Shown: piece by piece, positions 8,003 to 13,655 of the stretch | Layout: the number at the start of each line of letters is the position of its first letter | Numbering within the stretch: position 1 is the stretch's first letter | Source: Bacteroidales bacterium | Lineage (GTDB): Bacteria > Bacteroidota > Bacteroidia > Bacteroidales > VadinHA17 | Reading direction: 5' to 3' | Assembly (NCBI GenBank): GCA_013314865.1 | Contig: JABUEV010000014.1 | Location: 1-13,655, forward strand | DNA length: 13,655 nucleotides | The notes under the pieces: model-generated | Seen by the model: only the letters and a program-made list of their open reading frames with translations | Told to the model about the DNA's origin: nothing | Database searches by the model: none | Program-made: the position numbers and the translations under genes

Positions 8003-8803
8003 TTATATATAAACAGTTATTTGTCCTTTTGTCGGGATTGCCCTGTAAATTACTTTTGCATCAGTACGCGGCAGTTTGATTTTAATGAACGGATGATATT
8101 CCGGCACTTTAAGCTGAGCCGCACTCTTAAGAGCTTCCCATGAGTTTCCAAGCCTGTATTTCAGGTCAAACCAGGCCAGCTCTTTACCATATCCTTTTTT
8201 TGCCTTTTCTGACTGTGTCACATATATCCTGATTCCTTTGTCAGTTTCAAGTATGTAGCTGACAGCTTCATAGGCAGATGTGTCGGGCATTATATCAGGT
8301 TTATACTCTGAAGTATCTTTTGGAGCCATTTTGACCATCAGCGGCTCTTTCTTAATTGTCGCCCTGTCACCGGTGATATTCAGAGGGGAGGAGAGGAGGG
8401 AAGTAATAATAAAATCATTTCCCTGATGAAGCATTTTGCTCATTCTTATACCTTCAATATCTGTTGTCTTTACCACAACGCCGGCTATTTCGAGCTGAGC
8501 CAGACTGTCGGCAAGATTAAGCGTAAGACTGATTGAGTCAGTCCCGGCCATAAGGATGCGCGACTGCAAAAAGGCTTTCTCCCTTAATAATCCAATGTAC
8601 AGCGAATCGTTTATAAATCTTTCATCAATTTGAGAAGTTGTGGTCAGGCCGCTTCTTATTTCATTTTCAAGTTCCTTGAACTTTTTCCCCGGAGCCATGA
8701 TTGACATTATGGCGTAGTAAATCAGGAAAGCGGTAACGATCAAAACAGTCACAACTAAACCACGGCTCATCTTAAAGGTTTTATTTACTTTATCATTATC
8801 CAT
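8003..8803 (-). CDS. Single-pass membrane protein of unknown function, downstream of an L,D-transpeptidase
   Basis: I do not recognise this 266-residue protein. It has a short charged N-terminus (MDNDKVNKTFKMSR), one transmembrane helix at about 15-36 (GLVVTVLIVTAFLIYYAIMSIM), and then an extracytoplasmic, mostly polar domain with mixed helix and strand character ending in TKGQITVYI. No lipobox or catalytic motif stands out. It starts 17 bp after the stop of the YkuD L,D-transpeptidase gene on the same strand, so the two are almost certainly co-transcribed. Both encode proteins with a single N-terminal anchor facing the periplasm. A role as partner or regulator of that enzyme is inferred from position only. 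Confidence 0.8.
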   Translation of the reverse strand: MDNDKVNKTFKMSRGLVVTVLIVTAFLIYYAIMSIMAPGKKFKELENEIRSGLTTTSQIDERFINDSLYIGLLREKAFLQSRILMAGTDSISLTLNLADSLAQLEIAGVVVKTTDIEGIRMSKMLHQGNDFIITSLLSSPLNITGDRATIKKEPLMVKMAPKDTSEYKPDIMPDTSAYEAVSYILETDKGIRIYVTQSEKAKKGYGKELAWFDLKYRLGNSWEALKSAAQLKVPEYHPFIKIKLPRTDAKVIYRAIPTKGQITVYI

Positions 8804-8820
8804 TTTAAATCACAATGCAA

Positions 8821-9627
8821 TTAAAAGATATAGACTTTCGAACCGATGCTGAGGGTGTTATATACAGCCTCCAGATCCTCGTCATTCAGCCTTACGCACC
8901 CGTGAGTGACAGGCATGCCGAGGAAACGTTTATAGATGGTGCCGTGTATCAGGTATCCGTCTCCGATGCTGAGGGCATAGTCACCGAGTACTCCGTATTC
9001 GTATCTTGACGGGTGGTCGGCAGGGGGAATGGGCAGTCCTTCCTCAACAAAAGCCCAGTCAGGTTTACGCCAGACAGGCGATGAAATCTTTCCCTGTATA
9101 CGATACTTCCCTTTGGGTGTTTTGAATATCCATTTTCTCTCCCCTTCGGTTTTAAGCATTGTATAGCTTCCCGAACTGCAGAATCCTTCCCTGACCAGCT
9201 TCCTGTTCCTGTAGAGGTAAAACCTGTTGTCGGTAGTGTTTATGACAATGTATGACTGTCCGGATGTATATGAATCGTATTTTTTTGCAAGTCTCTGATT
9301 TTCTCTTGTCAGTGCGGTTATAGTTTTTTTGTATTCAGGATTCTCTTTAAGCTCCTTACTGGAAGTTATTTGAGTTTTTCCCGGTGAAGGAATTTCCTGA
9401 AGCGCCGGAACCGCATAGAATACAAACATGAATATTGCAAAGAGGCTTAAAATTGTAACAAATGTTACAAAAGTAATTTTAAGGCTTTTAAGCAGTTTTG
9501 CGTTGGAAGAAAGTTTGGCGGCAATGTCCTTGAAAAATGTAAGGACTTTTGACCAGAGCAAAGCCGCATTCGTCCTCACCACGGCAGGAATCCCATTAGT
9601 TTTATTGTATGTATTGTTCTCTTCCAT
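8821..9627 (-). CDS. Membrane-anchored L,D-transpeptidase (YkuD / ErfK family)
   Basis: A 268-residue protein with a 50-residue cytoplasmic part, one transmembrane helix at about 51-72, a short coiled linker around residues 88-115, and a YkuD catalytic domain from about 125 to the C-terminus. The active-site signature is complete: IHG at 227-229 and THGCVRLND with His242 and nucleophile Cys244. Members of this family form 3-3 peptidoglycan crosslinks or attach proteins to peptidoglycan through a thioacyl-enzyme on this cysteine; beta-lactams other than carbapenems usually act on them poorly. No substrate-binding LysM or PG-binding domain is present. It is the first gene of a two-gene unit with the 266-residue membrane protein. 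Its upstream spacer consists of 7- and 8-base repeat arrays, and no clear promoter could be picked. Confidence 0.93.
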   Translation of the reverse strand: MEENNTYNKTNGIPAVVRTNAALLWSKVLTFFKDIAAKLSSNAKLLKSLKITFVTFVTILSLFAIFMFVFYAVPALQEIPSPGKTQITSSKELKENPEYKKTITALTRENQRLAKKYDSYTSGQSYIVINTTDNRFYLYRNRKLVREGFCSSGSYTMLKTEGERKWIFKTPKGKYRIQGKISSPVWRKPDWAFVEEGLPIPPADHPSRYEYGVLGDYALSIGDGYLIHGTIYKRFLGMPVTHGCVRLNDEDLEAVYNTLSIGSKVYIF

Positions 9628-9640
9628 GTAGTATTAATTG

Positions 9641-9741
9641 GTTTCGCGTTTCGGGTTTCGCGTTTATCGTTTCGGGTTTTGCGTTTCGCGTTTATCGTTT
9701 CTAGTTTATAGTTTAAAGTTGAAAAGTTGAAAGGTTGAAAA
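9641..9741. repeat. Heptamer array GTTTCGC-like (11 copies) running into octamer array GTTGAAAA (3 copies)
   Basis: From 9641 to 9717 the sequence is eleven phased 7-base words beginning GTTT (GTTTCGC, GTTTCGG, GTTTCGC, GTTTATC and so on, decaying to GTTTATA and GTTTAAA). At 9718 the phase switches to three 8-base words GTTGAAAA/G. The array lies 13 bp upstream of the L,D-transpeptidase start codon, so it occupies the leader or promoter position of that gene. Confidence 0.9.
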
Positions 9742-9770
9742 GTTTTATTTTATTCCTTTGTGATTCTGCT

Positions 9771-9802
9771 CTGCTGGTCTGCTGGTCTCCTGTTCTGCTG
9801 GT
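9771..9802. repeat. Octamer array CTGCTGGT, four copies
   Basis: Four phased 8-base words (CTGCTGGT, CTGCTGGT, CTCCTGTT, CTGCTGGT) in the spacer between the two L,D-transpeptidase-fold genes. No gene overlaps it. Confidence 0.85.
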
Positions 9803-9877
9803 CATATATTTTAAGAAGATTTGCTGGTTAAACAGGTTTTTCAAGTTATAAATCATTGAACATTTGAATCTTTAAAT

Positions 9878-9925
9878 CTTCAACCTTTCAACCCTTCAAC
9901 CTTTCAACCCTTCAACTCCTCAACC
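9878..9925. repeat. Octamer array YTTCAACC, six copies
   Basis: Six phased 8-base words (CTTCAACC alternating with TTTCAACC, then CTTCAACT, CCTCAACC). Its reverse complement, GGTTGAAR, resembles the GTTGAAAA words at 9718-9741. The two arrays could therefore pair in a transcript as the arms of one large, imperfect stem about 140 nt apart. Confidence 0.9.
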
Positions 9926-10042
9926 ATAAACCGCCTAAATCTTTGAATCATTGAATCTCATTCTCTCTTTAGCCTTTTTCCTGCGCCCTCCTCCTTCGCC
10001 AAGGCTTCTGAGGACAAGTGTGCCCTTTGCTCTGTGCCACTT

Positions 10043-10095
10043 ACGCTCACTGACGCTCCTCCGTCGGTCAGTGTCGTCGACCTTCGTCGGTCAGT
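10043..10095. repeat. 53-bp palindromic intergenic repeat, copy 2 (possible terminator)
   Basis: This copy matches 6437-6489 at 49 of 53 positions. The first dyad has 7-bp arms CACTGAC / GTCAGTG and the second is based on TCGACCTTCGTCGG. It lies 18 bp beyond the stop of the upstream L,D-transpeptidase-fold gene, where a terminator is expected, but neither stem is followed by a clear U run on the minus strand. Confidence 0.85.
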
Positions 10096-10112
10096 GCCTT
10101 CGGCCTGTGCCA

Positions 10113-11228
10113 TCACTTAACAGCTTCCTCCAGACTGACCATCGACCCGACAATAGTAACAGGGGTGCCGACCTGCACAAGCTTATATAGAGCATCCATG
10201 TCGGAATTTGTCAGTGCAACACAGCCTTCTGTCCAGTCTGCCCCTCTGCCGCCTCCTCCGTGTATCTCGATAAGGCTTCCAGGTTTGGCCGATGACGGAA
10301 GAAGTCCTTTTTCCTTGCTTTTCCTGAATTCCTCCAGGTCAGCTTCGTTGGGGTAGTTGATCAACAAGGCTTTATGGTATTTTGTTCTTGATCCCTCCAG
10401 CTTTTTTGTGATTTTGTATAATCCCTCAGGTGTGGCATCATCTCCCTTTTCACGTTTATGTCCCACCCAGTTCCTGCCAAGCTCCACACTGAATTCCTGT
10501 TTTCTTACGCCGTTTTTATAGACTATGCATTTTCGTGCAAATTTATCAACAATAATGGCATAAGCTAAGTTTTGCCTTGATTCTCTTATAGTTTTATCAG
10601 TCCATTTTTTCCATACCGGGAATGCTTCAAAATAGCTTTTAAGGTCTGAGTCTGCTGTTTCGTAGGATGATTTAAGAAGATTTTCGGATTCTTCGGTCTT
10701 CCTGCCTGCCTGAATGAAGTCTCCCTTCCTGAAGTCGATTTCAGCTTCCCTGAGAAGAAGTCTTCCCTTTGAAATATTATGACGGACTTTTTCAGAAAGA
10801 GGGTATGAGGAAAAGTTTTTATCAAGAGCTGATACAATCTTGTTGAGAGTATCAATCTGAAGTCTGAGGTTAAGTTGAAGATTGGAGGAAGTTATTTTTG
10901 ACTTCCTCATTGCCTCTTCTGCTTTTTCGGCTGATAATTCAGCACATCTTGAGACATCGTAAAAATTCCGGAAATAAATAAACTTTTTATTTTCCTTCTG
11001 CCAATAAAACATTGCAGAGTCGTACATGGTCTTTGCCTCGGAGAACAATCCCCGGGAATAGGCACGGGCATTAATTTTTTCGGCTTCCGAAAGAAGTTCT
11101 CTTGCATATTTGATTTCGCCTGCCGGCGGTTCGGGCACAAGAATAATCAGTAAAACGGTCAGCACCGCTATGCATAAGAGCACAACAAAAGCAGCAAATA
11201 TCCTTTTCCAGCTTCTTTTCAACTTCAT
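10113..11228 (-). CDS. L,D-transpeptidase-fold (YafK/DpaA-like) membrane protein with a helical arm
   Basis: A 371-residue protein, counted from the ATG at 11228. A basic N-terminus is followed by a transmembrane helix at about 10-31, an alpha-helical arm at about 41-201, and an L,D-transpeptidase catalytic domain at about 222-362. The active site reads EIHGGGGRG (His323) and WTEGCVALTN (Cys336). The His of the usual S/T-H-G-C motif is replaced by Glu, as in S-x-G-C members such as YafK/DpaA. E. coli DpaA cuts lipoprotein off peptidoglycan, so amidase-like release or crosslinking are both possible. The arm resembles the lipoprotein encoded immediately upstream, including an FRKGDF...A..K motif matching FDKGSF...A..K. 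A longer start at 11261 exists, but its first codons lie inside the MITE-like palindrome, so I prefer 11228. The reaction is not settled by sequence. Confidence 0.88.
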   Translation of the reverse strand: MKLKRSWKRIFAAFVVLLCIAVLTVLLIILVPEPPAGEIKYARELLSEAEKINARAYSRGLFSEAKTMYDSAMFYWQKENKKFIYFRNFYDVSRCAELSAEKAEEAMRKSKITSSNLQLNLRLQIDTLNKIVSALDKNFSSYPLSEKVRHNISKGRLLLREAEIDFRKGDFIQAGRKTEESENLLKSSYETADSDLKSYFEAFPVWKKWTDKTIRESRQNLAYAIIVDKFARKCIVYKNGVRKQEFSVELGRNWVGHKREKGDDATPEGLYKITKKLEGSRTKYHKALLINYPNEADLEEFRKSKEKGLLPSSAKPGSLIEIHGGGGRGADWTEGCVALTNSDMDALYKLVQVGTPVTIVGSMVSLEEAVK

Positions 11229-11239
11229 AAAAAATCTTA

Positions 11240-11335
11240 CTAAAAAGGCTGTTTCGCCCAACCTTTGTGTTTTACCGGGTCCTTTTCAGGCATGATCCGG
11301 AATAACAGAAAGGTTTTTTGAAACAGCCTCTAAAA
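11240..11335. mobile_element. MITE-like 84-bp palindrome with 6-bp target-site duplication
   Basis: Bases 11246-11329 form one long imperfect hairpin. The outer 10-bp arms are perfect (AGGCTGTTTC / GAAACAGCCT). After 4-nt internal loops come perfect AACCTTT / AAAGGTT arms, then a further 14-bp segment pairing at about 10 positions, closing on a 14-nt loop. The hexamer CTAAAA flanks the palindrome directly on both sides (11240-11245 and 11330-11335), as expected for a target-site duplication. No transposase is present, so this would be a non-autonomous element. It lies between the lipoprotein stop and the start of the L,D-transpeptidase-fold gene. Folded in mRNA it could also act as a terminator or attenuator between them. 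Confidence 0.7.
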
Positions 11336-11356
11336 TAAGACAAACTTCCCTAACTT

Positions 11357-11947
11357 CTACCTTCTTACTTTTGCAATTGCGTCTTTCAGTTCAGTGTTGA
11401 TGTTTTTTGCACTTTCCATGGCAGCATTAACCTTGTTATATGCATCCATGAAGGAACCTTTGTCGAAAAGACCCTGAGCTTCTGTGATTGTGCTTTCAAT
11501 AGTGGTCATTTCAGCATTGATCTGCTCAAGAACAGCCCTTCCTTCTTTTCCTTTAGGAGCCTTGGTGATGAGAGTTTTGTTCTCTTCAACAACAGCCTTG
11601 ATGTCGGTCATTAAGGTGGTAACCTGAGCCTTTACTTCTTCCTTCTTTGTTGCAGCATTGGCTGCTACCTGGTTGGCAAGTGTAAGAGCTGCCTGCAGTT
11701 TTTCCTTTGCAGGACCAAATTTCTTAAACAGCTTTGATTTCTGTGCTTCAATGTCAGCCATAACGGCGTTCACTGAATCCTGGACTGCTGCGAGTTCATT
11801 CGGTACATAGACAGCAGCTTCAGCTGTTTTTGCAGCTTCAATAGCAGCATTTACAGCATCGATCTCAGCCTGCGGAACTTTACCGCAACTTGAAAGAAAT
11901 GCAACCATTGCAAGGGTTGCGAGTCCCATTAAGACTTTTGTTCTCAT
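11357..11947 (-). CDS. Ala-rich helical lipoprotein (DUF4398-like)
   Basis: A 196-residue lipoprotein counted from the ATG at 11947. The signal peptide MRTKVLMGLATLAMVAFLSSC has a good lipobox with the acylated Cys at 21. The rest is almost entirely alpha-helical, rich in Ala, Lys and Glu, with DUF4398-like spacing (A..A..A.VYVPNEL..V.D). The second half carries FDKGSFMDAYNKVNAAMESA and the protein ends AIAKVRR. A GTG at 11974 would add nine residues ahead of the signal peptide and is less likely. The helical part is collinear with the arm of the L,D-transpeptidase-fold protein encoded next. A periplasmic spacer or peptidoglycan-contact role is inferred. Unlike Braun's lipoprotein it does not end in lysine. 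The promoter at 12051-12022 gives a leader of roughly 70 nt. Confidence 0.88.
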   Translation of the reverse strand: MRTKVLMGLATLAMVAFLSSCGKVPQAEIDAVNAAIEAAKTAEAAVYVPNELAAVQDSVNAVMADIEAQKSKLFKKFGPAKEKLQAALTLANQVAANAATKKEEVKAQVTTLMTDIKAVVEENKTLITKAPKGKEGRAVLEQINAEMTTIESTITEAQGLFDKGSFMDAYNKVNAAMESAKNINTELKDAIAKVRR

Positions 11948-12021
11948 TTTTCTGATTTTTAAATTGTTTGACACCGGTTATTAATTATTAGTTATGATTT
12001 ATTCATTACTAAAATCCGGCG

Positions 12022-12051
12022 CGAATATAAACCTTTTTTATAAGATAACAA
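12022..12051 (-). promoter_or_regulatory. Bacteroidota-type promoter for the lipoprotein gene
   Basis: Reading the minus strand, TTG (12051-12049) is followed after exactly 19 bp by TATATTCG (12029-12022), which matches the TAnnTTTG -7 consensus at all but one fixed position. The spacing is typical of Bacteroidota housekeeping promoters. The predicted start is near 12015, about 70 nt before the chosen ATG. The surrounding DNA is AT-rich, so chance matches are possible, but box quality, spacing and position agree. Confidence 0.6.
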
Positions 12052-12156
12052 TTAATTTCTAATAAAAAATTAATAAAATTTTAATATTTCATTAACTATG
12101 CTTCACTGAAGAAAGGTTAAGCATTTTTATTATCCTGACAAATAAAAACATAGGCA

Positions 12157-12188
12157 GAGGCAGGGGAGTTGAATAGTTTAACTGCCTC
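12157..12188 (-). terminator. Candidate terminator of the GH144-like gene
   Basis: On the minus strand a perfect 7-bp stem GAGGCAG / CTGCCTC (12188-12182 and 12163-12157), with a possible inner AGTT / AACT pairing, begins about 45 bp after the stop codon at 12233. It is followed a few bases later by a T-rich stretch (TGTTTTTATTT). It separates the glucanase-like gene from the downstream lipoprotein promoter. Confidence 0.55.
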
Positions 12189-12232
12189 AATTTTTAGAGG
12201 AAGAATGAAGAATAACCGATGATTTTTAAATA

Positions 12233-13630
12233 TTAAGAACCATAGCTGAATCCAAGCTTCTTAAGGCCATCCTTTATTTCAGGGCATGACATAAAGAGCT
12301 TCCACAGAAGTCCTGTCCTGTAATTTTCAAGCATTGCAACAACCGGCCCCTGGTCAATTGCCAGGTACCACTGCGGATACCATTTGTAATGTTCGCTGAA
12401 GGCATCATAAAATCCATATTTGCCCCATATTTTATCTCCGAGTTTGTAATAAAAATGTTTAAGTGCATTCATCGACTGGGCCGGTGTGTAAGGCATGGAT
12501 GAGAGAGCGGCAGTAGGGGATATCACTCCAAGGTCATTTACTTCGCCCGGAGCGTGTGCCCCGTAAAAATTCACAGAATAACTGGCTGTCAGTCCCCAGC
12601 AATTTTCGCTGTATCCCTTGTAGTTTTTAGGGTTTTCGGAGCACCATTTCCAGTTAATAAGTGTATGATTTACATTTTCCTGCCAGTAATCTGCATATTT
12701 ATCCCTGAGATTCCTGGGGTCAAGTCCAAGGTACGAGTAATGAGACCAGAAAAGCGGACCGCCGTACTCTTCAGCACCGTTGTGTTTCAGTCGCAGAGTG
12801 TATCCATATTTCCCGGAAATAGTGTTTATTCCGCCTGACCGTGCCCATCCTTCATGGTAAGCTTCCGGCTGAACAGGATATGTAGGTGATGAGGCTGCCA
12901 GGACATAGAGAATCAGACACTCATTATAACCCTGAACAGGGAAATTCATTTCCCATCCGTAATCAGGTGACCAGTGCCAGTAAATAACATTTTCTCCTCC
13001 TTTTGTGAACCAGTTCCATTCCACCTCTTTCCAAAGGGTGTCTATTTTGTCTGCCAATGCCTTTTCTTCAGGAGTGCCATCTTTGAAATATTGTCTTGCA
13101 CAGAGTAATCCCTGCATCAGGTAAGCTGTTTCAACAATATCTGCGCCATTGTCTTTTTGCGAGAATGGTTTTACCTTGCCAGTTTCACCGTACATCCAGT
13201 GCGGCCATGCTCCGTGAAACCGGTCTGCTTTTTTAAGACTGCCGACTATCTTCTGCAGGAGGCGGAAGCCTTCCTCCCTGGTGATAAATTTCCTCTCAAT
13301 AGCTGTTAAGATAGCCATAACACCAAACCCGGTTCCGCCTGATGTGACCACATTCATGTCATTGTCGGGATATACTCCGTCGACATGATATCTTTCCCTT
13401 GCCATACCTGATACCGGCTCAGCTCCGTCAAAAAAATACTGGAAGGTCCTGTACTGCACAAGATTTAAAAGTGAATCGTCGGACAGCTCCCTGAAATCTG
13501 TGTTTTTGTTGCCGGAATTTTCTGCCTGGCTTCTGCAGGAATCCATAGTGAAGGTTATTGAAATCATGAATAGAGGTATAATTATTTTCCTCAGGCTGAT
13601 GAATTCAGATGTGAAAAGTTTTGTCTGCAT
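12233..13630 (-). CDS. GH144-type endo-beta-1,2-glucanase-like lipoprotein (glycoamylase-like, PF10091 type)
   Basis: A 465-residue complete protein. The N-terminus (ISLRKIIIPLFMISITFTMDSC) is a lipoprotein signal with the likely acylated Cys at 32, so the enzyme should sit on an outer or periplasmic membrane face. The body is the (alpha/alpha)6 glycoamylase-like domain: LVQYRTFQYFFDGAEP near 57, SGGTGFGVMAILTAIERKFI near 97, HGAWPHWMYGETG near 139, NGADIVETAYLMQGLL near 161, QGYNECLILYVLAASSPTYP near 233, SENCWGLTASYS near 341, and YPQWYLAIDQGPVVAMLENYRTGLLWKLF near 418. Characterised relatives in Bacteroidota cut linear beta-1,2-glucans (sophorooligosaccharide release). The acidic residues in NGADIVET and in NECL are plausible catalytic-pocket residues, unverified here. 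No transporter or regulator of a utilisation locus is visible downstream; any partner would lie right of the window. Other substrates within the fold are possible. Confidence 0.9.
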   Translation of the reverse strand: MQTKLFTSEFISLRKIIIPLFMISITFTMDSCRSQAENSGNKNTDFRELSDDSLLNLVQYRTFQYFFDGAEPVSGMARERYHVDGVYPDNDMNVVTSGGTGFGVMAILTAIERKFITREEGFRLLQKIVGSLKKADRFHGAWPHWMYGETGKVKPFSQKDNGADIVETAYLMQGLLCARQYFKDGTPEEKALADKIDTLWKEVEWNWFTKGGENVIYWHWSPDYGWEMNFPVQGYNECLILYVLAASSPTYPVQPEAYHEGWARSGGINTISGKYGYTLRLKHNGAEEYGGPLFWSHYSYLGLDPRNLRDKYADYWQENVNHTLINWKWCSENPKNYKGYSENCWGLTASYSVNFYGAHAPGEVNDLGVISPTAALSSMPYTPAQSMNALKHFYYKLGDKIWGKYGFYDAFSEHYKWYPQWYLAIDQGPVVAMLENYRTGLLWKLFMSCPEIKDGLKKLGFSYGS

Positions 13631-13655
13631 TAGATTCAGGTGAATTAAAGTGTTT

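Noticed and set aside
6378..9925. CRISPR array
   Set aside because: Repeats are 7-8 nt with no spacers between them and no cas genes; they are short tandem arrays.
11229..11261. Start of the upstream L,D-transpeptidase-fold protein at 11261
   Set aside because: The extra residues (MGETAFLVRFF) come from the end of the palindromic element and its flank; the ATG at 11228 gives a normal basic N-terminus before the membrane helix.

Overview
The window looks like a piece of a Bacteroidota (probably Bacteroidales-type) chromosome. The evidence is a secreted protein built from SprB-like and PKD-like repeats of the type-IX-secretion/gliding style, a GH144-type lipoprotein, CNT and L,D-transpeptidase proteins with Bacteroidota-like sequence, promoter boxes of the TTG / TAnnTTTG class, and no obvious Shine-Dalgarno sites. 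All seven genes I can support lie on the minus strand, so transcription runs from high to low coordinates. No tRNA, rRNA, CRISPR array or intact transposase is visible.

Layout in the direction of transcription (right to left). 13630-12233: a complete lipoprotein endo-beta-1,2-glucanase-like enzyme (GH144 / glycoamylase-like fold), followed by a hairpin terminator. 12051-12022: a good Bacteroidota promoter, then a helical outer-membrane-type lipoprotein (11947-11357). Next is an 84-bp perfect-ended palindrome flanked by 6-bp direct repeats (MITE-like). It sits directly in front of a membrane-anchored L,D-transpeptidase-fold protein with an S/T-x-G-C active site (11228-10113). The helical arm of that enzyme resembles the neighbouring lipoprotein. 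A 485-bp spacer packed with short tandem repeats follows, then a second, canonical YkuD L,D-transpeptidase (9627-8821) and, 17 bp on, an unrecognised single-pass membrane protein (8803-8003). After another spacer comes a concentrative nucleoside transporter (7833-6556). A roughly 1.6-kb gene-free stretch separates this from the 5' end of a very large repeat-built surface protein (4954 to beyond base 1), whose C-terminus is outside the window.

Functionally, the middle of the window is a cell-envelope cluster: two L,D-transpeptidase-fold enzymes, a lipoprotein sharing a domain with one of them, and a membrane protein of unknown role. The nucleoside transporter and the glucanase look like independent nutrient functions. 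The surface protein is probably a type IX cargo or adhesin, but the domain that would prove it is not in view.

The most unusual feature is the non-coding DNA. Six spacer tracts are arrays of different 7- or 8-base words, all with strict 7- or 8-nt period and none inside a gene. A palindromic repeat family occurs at the 3' ends of two unrelated genes, and a tandem hairpin repeat sits at the 5' end of the surface-protein gene. Together with the MITE-like palindrome and a recent internal duplication in the surface gene, this suggests a genome with very active small-repeat dynamics.
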